A stretch of 64,000 nt of DNA, from NCBI RefSeq assembly GCF_039544305.1, contig NZ_BAABLK010000027.1:186001-250000 (forward strand). The letters run 5' to 3'. Source of the DNA: Paeniglutamicibacter antarcticus_C. GTDB lineage: Bacteria > Actinomycetota > Actinomycetes > Actinomycetales > Micrococcaceae. The notes beneath the pieces are model-generated. The model was not told the origin of the DNA and did not search any database. It saw nothing but the letters and a program-made list of their open reading frames with translations. Position 1 is the stretch's first letter. The number at the start of each line of letters is the position of its first letter. The translations under genes were made by a program, and so were the position numbers. Shown here piece after piece: positions 35,856 to 43,070 of this stretch.

Positions 35856-36148
35856 TGAGCGACCACAAAAAGCAAGAGGCCCCGGCGGCGAACCAGGGCC
35901 CTGCAACAGCATCACACGATGACCCAACTCTACCCGACACATGCGAAGGTATCGACCCCACCGGCCTAATCGCAGGGGTCTATGTAGCCGTGGTTCAGGT
36001 CCGCGGCGATCACGTGCCCCGCCGCTACCGACGCCGCACCTACTGGAACCTTCCCAGCGCCCAACGCGCCCTTGATCGTGCCACCACCGAAGGGCTCGAG
36101 GCCCACTTAGTACTGTGCCGACTCATGCCAGTAGGTGAGGCCGAATGA
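35855..36148 (+). CDS. Small element protein of unknown function
   Basis: A 97-residue protein. The first 40 residues are hydrophilic and disordered (KKQEAPAANQGPATASHDDP); the rest forms a compact basic domain (GVYVAVVQVRGDHVPRRYRRRTYWNLPSAQRALDRATTEG). Start and stop overlap neighbouring genes by 1 and 4 bp. No family recognised; the basic patch could contact nucleic acid. Confidence 0.72.
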   Translation: MSDHKKQEAPAANQGPATASHDDPTLPDTCEGIDPTGLIAGVYVAVVQVRGDHVPRRYRRRTYWNLPSAQRALDRATTEGLEAHLVLCRLMPVGEAE

Positions 36149-36405
36149 CGACAGATCAAGAGCTGACAGACTTCATCTGCAAGAATCGCACCGCGTCGCG
36201 CATCTACTTCATGGGCATCGAAGCCGGCTACATTCAAGGCTTCAACGCGGCCGACCGCAGCGCCGAAACCGAAGCCGAGCACGCCGCCCGCATCTTCTAT
36301 GCCATGGACGCACAAGAGGCCCACCAGCGGGCCGCGGCCAAGAATGCAGCCGAATGGGTAGACGTGGCGCAGCACCGCGCCCAAAGCGCCGGAGGTGCCC
36401 ACTAA
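36145..36405 (+). CDS. Small element protein of unknown function
   Basis: An 86-residue predicted helical protein (TTDQELTDFICKNRTASRIYF at the start, QEAHQRAAAKNAAEWVDVA near the end). It overlaps the upstream gene by 4 bp and shares one base with the helicase start (TAATG). Coupling suggests a replication accessory role, inferred only from position. Confidence 0.72.
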   Translation: MTTDQELTDFICKNRTASRIYFMGIEAGYIQGFNAADRSAETEAEHAARIFYAMDAQEAHQRAAAKNAAEWVDVAQHRAQSAGGAH

Positions 36406-37796
36406 TGACCATTCCCGACTACTTCCAAGCCGACACCTACGACGCCGCCCCAATCCAGTGGCAAGACAGCGGGCTACGCTCACACCAGCGCATTGCCGCC
36501 CGGTTCGCCCAGTATGCAGAATCAACCGCGCTCTATGTCCACGGCACCGGCTGGCACTACTGGGACGGTGCCCGCTGGGCCGCTGACCTCCACAAGGTAC
36601 AGGCACACAAGACACTGACCGAACTTATAAAAGTCTGCTGGGCCGCAGAAGGGATGACAGACAAAGACCTAGCGGCCGACCTGCGCGCCGCTAACACCGG
36701 GGCAGGATCAAACAGCGTCCTAGATCTCGCTTCACGCCGACTATTCGCCGCCGAAGTTGACGTAGACCCGTACCTACTGAACTGCCAAAACGGCACCCTC
36801 GACCTTCACAAACTCGAATTGCGACCACACGACCCGGCCGACCAGATCACGAAAATATGCAATGCCAGCTACACGCCAGGCATCGACAGTGCCCGATGGG
36901 TCGACTTCCTCAACTCATCGTTGCCAGACGTCGCGGTTCAGGAATTCTTGCAACGGTTCACGGGGTCCGCACTCATTGGGAAAGTCATTGATCACGTACT
37001 TGTCATAGCGACCGGCACAGGACGAAACGGGAAATCTGTGCTTGCCAACGCCGTGGCAAACATGCTCGGGGACTACGCCGTCACCGCCTCAAACGACATG
37101 CTTGTCTCGGGGAAATACAAGGGGCACAAATCCGCCGGGGAGTTGTCCGCTCAAATGGTCCTGCGCGGTTCACGATTCGCTGTCATGTCCGAACTTGAGA
37201 AGGGCTCGGAGCTGGCAGAATCCACCATGAAAACGCTCACAGGTGGAGACACCATTTCAGCAAAGTTCATGGGCCAAGACCGGATTGAATTCAAACCATC
37301 CCATTCGTTCTTCATGCTCACCAATGAACTGCCCAACGTGGACCCCACCGCGAAGGCCGTTTGGGCACGAATGCGCGTGGTCCCGTTCGATGTCTCTTTC
37401 GAGGGCAAGGAAGACACCCGCCTCGAGGATGACCTACAGCTAGCCGCTGACTCCATCCTTGACTGGGCAGTAGCCGGCCTTTGGGCATACCACCGGGAAG
37501 GGCTAAATGCGCCTGCCCAGGTACTCGCCCGCACCGATGCTTACCGCGCCGAGAATGACACCGTCCAACAATTCATGGCCGACGAATGCGTGATGAACCC
37601 GAACGCCCGCGTGAGCCGGTCGGACCTGCATCATGCATACCTCGAATGGGCACGAGACAACGGAGCGGAACAGCTCACGCCCCGGGCCCTTGTGCCCCGT
37701 GTTGCAGCCCTTCCCGGCATCGGAGAGGCAAAGATACGCGGAACCCTCCACTGGAAGGGGGCAGGACTCAAAAATGATGAACCCAATACTGACTAG
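36405..37796 (+). CDS. Phage/plasmid P4-family SF3 helicase (D5-type)
   Basis: Replication helicase of the element. The D5_N-type region has LNCQNGTLDLHKLEL (about 125-139). The SF3 ATPase has Walker A GTGRNGKS (204-211), the acidic Walker B region FAVMSELEKG (258-267), sensor FMLTNELP (303-310) and an arginine region (WARMRVVPF). A C-terminal winged-helix region follows (VSRSDLHHAYLEWARDNG). At 463 residues it lacks a TOPRIM or Prim-Pol domain, so it is helicase-only and host primase is presumably used. ATG at 36405 is coupled to the gene before. A repeat array directly follows the stop. Confidence 0.9.
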   Translation: MTIPDYFQADTYDAAPIQWQDSGLRSHQRIAARFAQYAESTALYVHGTGWHYWDGARWAADLHKVQAHKTLTELIKVCWAAEGMTDKDLAADLRAANTGAGSNSVLDLASRRLFAAEVDVDPYLLNCQNGTLDLHKLELRPHDPADQITKICNASYTPGIDSARWVDFLNSSLPDVAVQEFLQRFTGSALIGKVIDHVLVIATGTGRNGKSVLANAVANMLGDYAVTASNDMLVSGKYKGHKSAGELSAQMVLRGSRFAVMSELEKGSELAESTMKTLTGGDTISAKFMGQDRIEFKPSHSFFMLTNELPNVDPTAKAVWARMRVVPFDVSFEGKEDTRLEDDLQLAADSILDWAVAGLWAYHREGLNAPAQVLARTDAYRAENDTVQQFMADECVMNPNARVSRSDLHHAYLEWARDNGAEQLTPRALVPRVAALPGIGEAKIRGTLHWKGAGLKNDEPNTD

Positions 37797-37811
37797 GCGA
37801 AACGCTGAAAT

Positions 37812-37917
37812 GGGGGCACGAGGGGGCAGCAGGGGGCACTCTTTTGCATCGACTCTCGGGGGAATCGAATGTAGGGGACTAGTGCAAACGTCTACCCCAT
37901 CTACCCCCAGCGCCCCC
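37812..37917. repeat. Candidate replication origin: inverted sets of 10-bp-phased iterons
   Basis: GGGGGCA occurs at 37812-37818, 37822-37828 and 37832-37838, exactly 10 bp apart, followed by TTTGCA (37843-37848). After 34 bp comes TGCAAA (37883-37888) and then complementary-strand repeats TACCCC (37893), TACCCCC (37902) and CGCCCCC (37911). Read on the minus strand, the right half is again three G-rich units 9-10 bp apart followed by TTTGCA. Satellite and plasmid origins near SF3 helicase genes have this iteron design. A 10-bp period does not fit codons. Confidence 0.6.
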
Positions 37918-37949
37918 ACTGGACAAACTCACACCGAAGGAACCGCCCC

Positions 37950-38300
37950 GTGAACAACCTCCAAGAGCTGATCCAAGCCCACAAGGGCAAGCGCTCATAT
38001 GCCAACCTTGCCGAAGCATCCGACGGGCAGGTCAAGGCCGCTTCACTCCAAGCCCTGGCCACCGCGACCGGCACAGCATTCCCCAGCGTGAACACCCTCC
38101 AAGGCATCGCGACCGCCCTCAACCTACACATCAACGACGTTGTGCTAGCAGCAGGCAGGAGCGCCGGCCTCGACACACACCCGATGCCAGACGTGCACGA
38201 CCTCAACGAACGCGTCTTCTACCACCAGCACCACGCCGCAACCCACAAAGCCCAGCTGGCCGCCCTGCGCGCCCGCATCATCAACCCCCAGGAGCTCTGA
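37950..38300 (+). CDS. XRE-like HTH protein of the element
   Basis: A 116-residue protein; SYANLAEASDGQVKAASLQALATATGTAFPSVNTLQGIATALNLHINDVVLAAGRSAGL has the spacing of XRE-type HTH domains seen in actinobacterial phages. The C-terminal 35 residues are helical (HHAATHKAQLAALRARI). GTG at 37950 has AAGGAA upstream. It is a candidate regulator for the palindromic promoter at 35380-35434 or for the iterons just upstream; neither is shown. Confidence 0.75.
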   Translation: MNNLQELIQAHKGKRSYANLAEASDGQVKAASLQALATATGTAFPSVNTLQGIATALNLHINDVVLAAGRSAGLDTHPMPDVHDLNERVFYHQHHAATHKAQLAALRARIINPQEL

Positions 38301-38303
38301 ACC

Positions 38304-38450
38304 ATGGCCAAGCAAAAGCACGACATTGGACACCAGAAACGCCAGCGCGCACTACTCGAAGCAGCCAAGCGCGCAACCTCCAAGAGCAACTACACCCAAC
38401 GCGCACCACGACACCAGGACGACGACCAGCAGGACCGACGCCATGACTAA
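38304..38450 (+). CDS. Small basic element protein (48 aa)
   Basis: The 48-residue frame (AKQKHDIGHQKRQRALLEAA near the start) is strongly basic and His/Gln-rich. It is below usual gene-calling length, but CAGGAG lies 9-10 nt upstream and its 3' end overlaps the next start by 8 bp. Probably binds nucleic acid or is a small accessory protein; no family recognised. Confidence 0.55.
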   Translation: MAKQKHDIGHQKRQRALLEAAKRATSKSNYTQRAPRHQDDDQQDRRHD

Positions 38451-39096
38451 CGCAGAGACCTCATGGACGCCACCAGAATCCGATGACCTCATGGACGCCA
38501 CCAGACAATGCACCGCCAAAGCCAAGCAATCGGGGAACCGATGCAAGCGGGTCCCGGCCAAGGGCGCGACCGTCTGCAACATCCATGGAGCAAAGGCCCC
38601 ATCCGTTGCCGCGAAGGCAGCCGAGCGAGTGCAACAGGACGCCGCCAGACGAGCTCTAAAAGCTCTTGGGGAACCGACCCCCATAGACCCGGCGCAGGCC
38701 CTGCTAAAGCTCATTGCGTGGAAGCACGGGGAGGTCCAATGGTTGCGCGGGAAGGTGCAGGAATTGGAACCCGCGCATCTGGCATGGGGAACGATAGAGC
38801 ACCGGGAAGGTGTGGGCCCCGAAGGACCTATCTCCGTGTCCACAGAGAAGGCGTTGCCAAGCGTGTGGTGGTCCCTCCTGCGCCAAGCCGAAGACCAGCT
38901 TGCCGAGTACGCCTCGAAGGCCCTGCGCGCCGGAGTCGAAGAGAGACGCCTGCGTATGGCCGAAGCTGACGGGGCACTTGTGGCTATGGTCGTGCGCCGC
39001 ATCCTTGACCGGCTGAACCTCACCACGGAACAGGCCGCACTCACTGGGCAGATTGTTCCGGAGGAAATGCGCCGGCTAGCGGGGGATGCAGCATGA
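38443..39096 (+). CDS. Small-terminase-like protein
   Basis: A 217-residue protein with an N-terminal zinc-type motif: CTAKAKQSGNRCKRVPAKG, then TVCNIHGAKAPSV (C, C, C, H). This matches the N-terminus common in actinophage small-terminase-like proteins, followed by an Arg/Ala-rich helical body (AAERVQQDAARRALKALGEPTPIDPAQALLKLI). ATG at 38443 gives an 8-bp overlap with the gene before. No large terminase is present. In satellites a private small terminase redirects helper-phage packaging; here that is inference. Confidence 0.65.
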   Translation: MTNAETSWTPPESDDLMDATRQCTAKAKQSGNRCKRVPAKGATVCNIHGAKAPSVAAKAAERVQQDAARRALKALGEPTPIDPAQALLKLIAWKHGEVQWLRGKVQELEPAHLAWGTIEHREGVGPEGPISVSTEKALPSVWWSLLRQAEDQLAEYASKALRAGVEERRLRMAEADGALVAMVVRRILDRLNLTTEQAALTGQIVPEEMRRLAGDAA

Positions 39097-39515
39097 GCGG
39101 CTACCGGCCCAAGTCCCGGGCCCGCATTGCCCGTGCTGTCTTATCGCCGCTGACTTCACACGTCCTTGTGACAAGGTTGCCGGACCCGGCCGTGCTGGCC
39201 CAGATCCTCGCCAACCTGCCACCAGGGGAGCGCGCCAAGGTCATGGACGAGGTTCACGAAATCCGCGAGTCCGCAGAGGCTTACCGCGAGATGCAGGGTC
39301 TACGGACTATGGCAGCACTTGCGGCAGCACCGGAGCCGCCCGCGTGGGTATCTACCGCCGTTGCAGCGCGAGAGCTTGACCGGACGGTGAACATGGTCCG
39401 CAAGTACCGGGAAGCCGGGCGACTGACTGGGAAGCGTGACGGGAAGTTCTGGCATATTTCCCGCGAGAGCTTGGACGCCTTGAAGCTGGCCCAGACCATG
39501 CCGAAGGCCGCCTAG
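39093..39515 (+). CDS. Element protein with C-terminal HTH (excisionase/MerR-like)
   Basis: 140 residues. The last 55 (WVSTAVAARELDRTVNMVRKYREAGRLTGKRDGKFWHISRESLDAL) form a helix-turn-helix with wing like excisionase and MerR-type DNA-binding domains. The N-terminal part is helical (ILANLPPGERAKVMDEVHEIRESAEAYREM). It overlaps the small-terminase-like gene by 4 bp (ATGA). It could be the recombination directionality factor, a packaging-site binder, or a regulator; the sequence does not decide. Confidence 0.72.
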   Translation: MSGYRPKSRARIARAVLSPLTSHVLVTRLPDPAVLAQILANLPPGERAKVMDEVHEIRESAEAYREMQGLRTMAALAAAPEPPAWVSTAVAARELDRTVNMVRKYREAGRLTGKRDGKFWHISRESLDALKLAQTMPKAA

Positions 39516-39617
39516 TTACCTCAAATTCCCGTGTTTGGGGAAATTAGCAGCACGATACTTTGCACCCGGGCAGAGTGGGGCATGTCAGGTTCATTTCCTC
39601 CTTCTCTCCCTGACACC

Positions 39618-39703
39618 GAGCGTCCGGAGCCGGGTTGCCCGCAAGGGTTTTTCGGACGCTCACCCCCAATGGTGGGCCGGGAGCTGGATCGCCCCGGCCC
39701 ACC
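39618..39703. other. Pair of strong inverted repeats in a non-coding gap
   Basis: GAGCGTCCG (39618-39626) pairs with CGGACGCTC (39653-39661), and GGTGGGCCGGG (39671-39681) pairs perfectly with CCCGGCCCACC (39693-39703). They fill the gap between the HTH gene and the gene at 39736. The first has TTTTT in the loop, not after the stem, so neither is a classic terminator. Candidates are a packaging (cos/pac) site, a second operator region or message-processing hairpins. Confidence 0.5.
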
Positions 39704-39735
39704 GAACAACACCAATACTTTCGGAAGTAGGGACC

Positions 39736-40287
39736 ATGGCAGAGCCAACCAACCAAGACATCGTGAACGCACTCAACGGCGTTTCCAGCCCCGCAAAGGA
39801 AGCCCACAACGACAGCATCCACCGCGTGCTGACTGGACAGCCCAGCAAAGTCGAAGAGGCCCACCAGAACGCCGTACTCAAGGCACTGGGCCACGACGAC
39901 CAGAACCCCATCGGCACAGGCAAGCCCGGCGCCAACGATTGGCTGGGCACGTTGGGCGTGGAAGCCGCCAAGACGCAGCTTGCAGAGGCCATGCTCAAGG
40001 CAGATCCGAAGCTCACCGGCGGCATCGTCGAAATGCGTGTAGAGCAGGCACTCATTGAAGCCTACGAAACCGCGGCCGCATCCAACCCCACCGAGTTTGA
40101 CCGTCTCGACGAAGCTGCGCGCATCATCAAGGAACGGGCCACCAGCACCACGGCCACGGTGCGCGAAGCGAAGCCGAAGAGCGCGACCACCAAGCCCGCG
40201 GCCAAGCTGAGCACCACACCTAAGACGACACGCGTCAACGGGAACATTCAGATGATTAGCGAACAGGGCAAGAGCCCGTGGCTCTAA
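39736..40287 (+). CDS. Element protein of unknown function
   Basis: 183 residues, no family recognised. AGTAGGGACC upstream of the ATG at 39736 fixes the start; it lies 33 nt after the second hairpin. The N-terminal 130 residues are mixed helical (NQDIVNALNGVSSPAKEAHN, VEMRVEQALIEAYETAAASNP); the rest is a basic low-complexity tail rich in Lys, Thr and Pro (KPKSATTKPAAKLSTTPKTT). A DNA- or capsid-associated role is possible. Confidence 0.75.
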   Translation: MAEPTNQDIVNALNGVSSPAKEAHNDSIHRVLTGQPSKVEEAHQNAVLKALGHDDQNPIGTGKPGANDWLGTLGVEAAKTQLAEAMLKADPKLTGGIVEMRVEQALIEAYETAAASNPTEFDRLDEAARIIKERATSTTATVREAKPKSATTKPAAKLSTTPKTTRVNGNIQMISEQGKSPWL

Positions 40288-40760
40288 GGCTCAAAGCCGC
40301 CGCCCTGCACATCGGCGGGAAGATCCACCCGCTCATGGGTCCGATCTTCACCGGCCGGCCCAACTCCACAGGCGTGGGAGACACCTGCACTATGTGCATT
40401 GGGAACTATCCCGGGAACGCGGACAGTGAAGTGATCGATGCCAGCGGCCACAAGTCCTATGTGTGCCTCGCCCATGAGCTTCTATTGCACCGGGCGTTCG
40501 GTGTCCGCAAGACAGGCGGGGACGGCGTGAGCGAGTACGCAGGATACGCCTTGGGCCACATCATGGACGGCGTGCACAGACCCCGATGGATGCCCGCCCG
40601 ACTCTATGCCCGCCTCGAGTCCCGCGCCGCGTACTGGGCCCGCCTGCTGGCCCTCACCACGATTGTGGATAAGGCCCGACCGATAGCAGAGGCACAAGCC
40701 GCCCGCATGGAAGCCGCGGCCGCCGAGCTTGACCGCAACACCCGCAAACTTACCGACTGA
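40278..40760 (+). CDS. Element protein with CxxC and CxxH motifs
   Basis: 160 residues. DTCTMCIGNYPG and YVCLAHELLLH provide C-x2-C and C-x2-H, a probable zinc site. The C-terminal third is helical (LARLLALTTIVDKARPIAEAQAARMEAAAAELDRNT). GTG at 40278 overlaps the previous gene by 10 bp; its ribosome-binding site is weak, so a later start is possible. No function assigned. Confidence 0.7.
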   Translation: MALRLKAAALHIGGKIHPLMGPIFTGRPNSTGVGDTCTMCIGNYPGNADSEVIDASGHKSYVCLAHELLLHRAFGVRKTGGDGVSEYAGYALGHIMDGVHRPRWMPARLYARLESRAAYWARLLALTTIVDKARPIAEAQAARMEAAAAELDRNTRKLTD

Positions 40761-40777
40761 CTTAGGAGCATCACACC

Positions 40778-41434
40778 ATGGCCCTTATCGCCACGAGTGC
40801 CGAACGCGCACAGAACAACATCATCAAAGCCGAGGCCACCGTCACCGAGTGGCAAGCCAAGGCAGCAGCAGCACGCGCCGAAGCAAACGACCTCGACGCC
40901 AACGCCGGGGCCGCGATCCTCGAAGACGAGAGCGCCGCCGAACGCGTCACCTTGCAGGTGCAGAGCTTGGAACGCAAGGCCCGCGCCTATGACCAGGCAG
41001 CAACCGAGGCAGCCGGCCGACTGAAAACGGCACGCCTTGCAGCGCTGGAAACCGCCGCCGAGGACGAAACAGCCCGCGCCGACAAGGCACGCAAGCAAGC
41101 CGACGCGCACGAGGCCAAGGTCAATGCCATGCTGGCCAAGCTCGAAGAGTTCGACGATGCCGAGTGGGAGCGCCGGAGCTACCGGGAAGGCACTGCCACG
41201 GTGTCCCATGTTGGCAAGGCCGGGGCACTCCGTGACGAAGCATTCCGCGGCGACGTTCGCACGGCCGTCATCCGATACTTCATCGCCAACGGGAAAACAC
41301 CTGATAGTTTCTGGGAAATCAACCAGCAGCTAGGGACCGACTTCCCCTCGATGGGCCAGCCGCTCTACGAATACGCCGGCATGGTCCCGGATTGTGTCAC
41401 CGAAGCACTGGCAGACGGCCGCACGTTCAACTAG
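40778..41434 (+). CDS. Coiled-coil element protein
   Basis: The 218-residue protein starts after TTAGGAGC. Residues 1-125 form a long Ala/Glu/Lys-rich coiled coil (EWQAKAAAARAEANDLDANA, ARADKARKQADAHEAKVNAM). The C-terminal domain (DEAFRGDVRTAVIRYFIANGKTPDSFWEINQQLG) is globular. This could be a scaffold-like, size-determining or partition protein, but no conserved family is recognised; the call is structural only. Confidence 0.78.
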   Translation: MALIATSAERAQNNIIKAEATVTEWQAKAAAARAEANDLDANAGAAILEDESAAERVTLQVQSLERKARAYDQAATEAAGRLKTARLAALETAAEDETARADKARKQADAHEAKVNAMLAKLEEFDDAEWERRSYREGTATVSHVGKAGALRDEAFRGDVRTAVIRYFIANGKTPDSFWEINQQLGTDFPSMGQPLYEYAGMVPDCVTEALADGRTFN

Positions 41435-41448
41435 GGGAGACTAGGACC

Positions 41449-41724
41449 ATGAGCAACGAGACAGACACCACGGCACAGCCCGGGCCCATGGAGCGCGCCG
41501 CACGCATGTTTGAAGACGGTTCATTGGGATACCCGCCGATCACCGGCGACGACCCGGAGAACCCCGGCCCGACCGTTTGGGGAGCAGCCGACGCCCTGGC
41601 CAAGGTGCAGGAACTTTTCAAATCAGATCCGGACTATGCCGAGACGCTGGGCATCAGTCGCCGGGGGATGGACTTCATCACCGGGGCAGAAGCTACGCTG
41701 CGCGCCGCAAGCATCGACCTGTAG
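41449..41724 (+). CDS. Small acidic element protein
   Basis: 91 residues, acidic N-terminus (NETDTTAQPGPMERAARMFED). The C-terminus GISRRGMDFITGAEATLRAAS resembles the end of the next small protein (SKAGRAFLAGAETALRVAAA), suggesting two related short genes. The ATG follows GGGGAGACTAGGACC. No family recognised. Confidence 0.65.
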   Translation: MSNETDTTAQPGPMERAARMFEDGSLGYPPITGDDPENPGPTVWGAADALAKVQELFKSDPDYAETLGISRRGMDFITGAEATLRAASIDL

Positions 41725-41737
41725 GGGAGTGGGAACC

Positions 41738-41881
41738 ATGACCGAAGAACAGCAGGTAGAACTAGCCGACCAGCTGGCCGCCATGCGGGCACCAATGGAA
41801 GATGGGCGCATGGTTGTGTCAAAGGCCGGCCGTGCGTTCCTTGCAGGGGCAGAGACCGCCCTGCGCGTCGCCGCAGCTTAG
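41738..41881 (+). CDS. Very small element protein (47 aa)
   Basis: This 47-residue protein begins at ATG 41738 after AGGGGAGTGGGAACC, a clear ribosome-binding site. Its C-terminus (GRAFLAGAETALRVAAA) matches the end of the upstream 91-residue protein. A strong hairpin follows, so it is probably the last gene of the cargo operon. Confidence 0.6.
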   Translation: MTEEQQVELADQLAAMRAPMEDGRMVVSKAGRAFLAGAETALRVAAA

Positions 41882-41895
41882 ACCCGTTCCAGCAG

Positions 41896-41919
41896 GGCCC
41901 CGCCGTTATTGGTGGGGCC
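41896..41919 (+). terminator. Intrinsic terminator at the end of the cargo operon
   Basis: GGCCCCGCC (41896-41904) pairs with GGTGGGGCC (41911-41919) with one G-T pair and a 6-nt loop, followed by TTTGTTGTG. Confidence 0.8.
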
Positions 41920-41926
41920 TTTGTTG

Positions 41927-42075
41927 TGTCTCAAATACGTTGGATGGGTGCGACTTGGAACGAACGCATTTCAAATGTGAGCGTGCTGCATGTTTCCGCG
42001 GTTCGCTCAGTCTTGCAAACGTGTCGCATAACCTGTTAGTCTCATATCAACATCACAACGGGAATATGAGACTAA
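41927..42075. repeat. Right resolvase-type site cluster upstream of the small recombinase gene
   Basis: It begins with a 28-bp unit bounded by TGTCTC and GTGCGAC (41927-41954), then GTCGCATAA (42023-42031), GTCTCATAT (42039-42047) and ATATGAGAC (42064-42072). The last two are part of a perfect 12-bp inverted repeat, TTAGTCTCATAT and ATATGAGACTAA, separated by 16 bp. Unit lengths of 28 and 34 bp are those of sites I and II in Tn3-type res regions, and the recombinase gene follows. Related to 34769-34893 in inverted orientation. Confidence 0.65.
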
Positions 42076-42086
42076 GGGATCAGGAC

Positions 42087-42644
42087 ATGGCACGCATCGG
42101 ATATGCACGAGTCAGCACCACCGACCAGGACGCCGCACTACAGACCAGCGCACTCGAAGCCGCCGGATGCACCCGCGTATTCACCGATGACGGCGTGAGC
42201 GGCACCAAAGCCGAACGCCCCCAGCTGACCGCCATGCTCGACCACCTGCGCGAAGGTGACACCGTAGTCATCTGGAAGTTCGACCGGCTGGGCCGCAACA
42301 CAAAGAACCTGCTCGACCTGATCGAAACCATTGAAGCCAAGGGCTGCATGTTTGAATCCCTCACCGAGCGCATCGACACCGCCGGCCCCATGGGGAAGGC
42401 CATGCTCACCATCATGTCCGCGTTCGCACAGCTCGAGAGAGACCAGATCGTAGAGCGCACACGGGCAGGACTGGCCGAAGCAGCAAAGAACGGACACCAC
42501 GGAGGCCGACCCCGCAAGGCAAACCAACTAGATTTGTTCGATGCCCGCAAGTGGAAAGCCGAAGGCAAGGGCGTGGATTACATCGCCAAGCGTCTACAAG
42601 TCTCACGCGCCACCGTCTACCGCTACCTAGCCACCGCCGAATAA
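42087..42644 (+). CDS. Small serine recombinase (resolvase/invertase type)
   Basis: 185 residues. The catalytic domain has GYARVSTTDQD with Ser10, WKFDRLGRNTKNLLDLIE and the E-helix region SAFAQLERDQIVERTRAGL. A C-terminal Hin-type HTH (ARKWKAEGKGVDYIAKRLQVSRATVYRYL) binds DNA. ATG at 42087 is preferred to an in-frame ATG at 42066, which lies inside the palindrome. The palindrome just upstream suggests that the protein binds its own promoter. It may resolve multimers of a circular form or invert the segment between the two site clusters. Confidence 0.9.
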   Translation: MARIGYARVSTTDQDAALQTSALEAAGCTRVFTDDGVSGTKAERPQLTAMLDHLREGDTVVIWKFDRLGRNTKNLLDLIETIEAKGCMFESLTERIDTAGPMGKAMLTIMSAFAQLERDQIVERTRAGLAEAAKNGHHGGRPRKANQLDLFDARKWKAEGKGVDYIAKRLQVSRATVYRYLATAE

Positions 42645-42700
42645 CTAAGACCAGGGCACCCCGCCCAACCGACCACCACCACACAAATGGAGATAGACGC

Positions 42701-42961
42701 ATGACAACGAGCACCACGAGCACCACCGCCCCGCAGAGCATCGACCTCAACGCCAACGGCCGGGGATTCAACCACTTTGCGCTAAAGAATCAGATCACGG
42801 AATCAATCGTCATGGGAACACCGGTAACGGCACTGTGTGGAGCCACCTACGTTATCCAAGCGCAAGGCGGAGGAACGGCACGCGGGCCCAAGCTGGCCGT
42901 CTGCGCCATGTGCAAAGACCTCCACGAAAACATGATCGAACGGAACAACGCGAAGTCCTGA
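42701..42961 (+). CDS. DUF3039-like small zinc-binding protein
   Basis: 86 residues; the stretch SIVMGTPVTALCGATYVIQ followed by KLAVCAMCKDLHENM matches the pattern of DUF3039 proteins (GTPVTALCGK...CPxCK), which are common in Actinobacteria, with a Cys-Gly and a CxxC likely to hold zinc. The first 20 residues are a Ser/Thr-rich tail. ATG at 42701 follows GGAGATAGACGC. Function of the family is unknown. Confidence 0.75.
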   Translation: MTTSTTSTTAPQSIDLNANGRGFNHFALKNQITESIVMGTPVTALCGATYVIQAQGGGTARGPKLAVCAMCKDLHENMIERNNAKS

Positions 42962-42973
42962 CCGTCACGACAG

Positions 42974-43005
42974 AGGCCCCGCCACCATAACGGTGAGCGG
43001 GGCCT
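42974..43005 (+). terminator. Intrinsic terminator after the DUF3039-like gene
   Basis: AGGCCCCGC (42974-42982) pairs with GCGGGGCCT (42997-43005) with an inner CACC/GGTG pairing, and TT follows. Confidence 0.8.
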
Positions 43006-43070
43006 TTCCATGGCATAAGGGACGCCACGACCTTTTCACGGTTGACCCTGAAAAGTCCGACTGCGCCTAG

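Noticed and set aside
37774..37953. 59-residue frame overlapping the iteron array, start overlapping the helicase end and stop overlapping the next start
   Set aside because: The overlaps are tempting, but the composition follows the G-rich repeats, there is no clear ribosome-binding site, and the 10-bp repeat phase is incompatible with codon selection. Kept as an alternative to the origin hypothesis.
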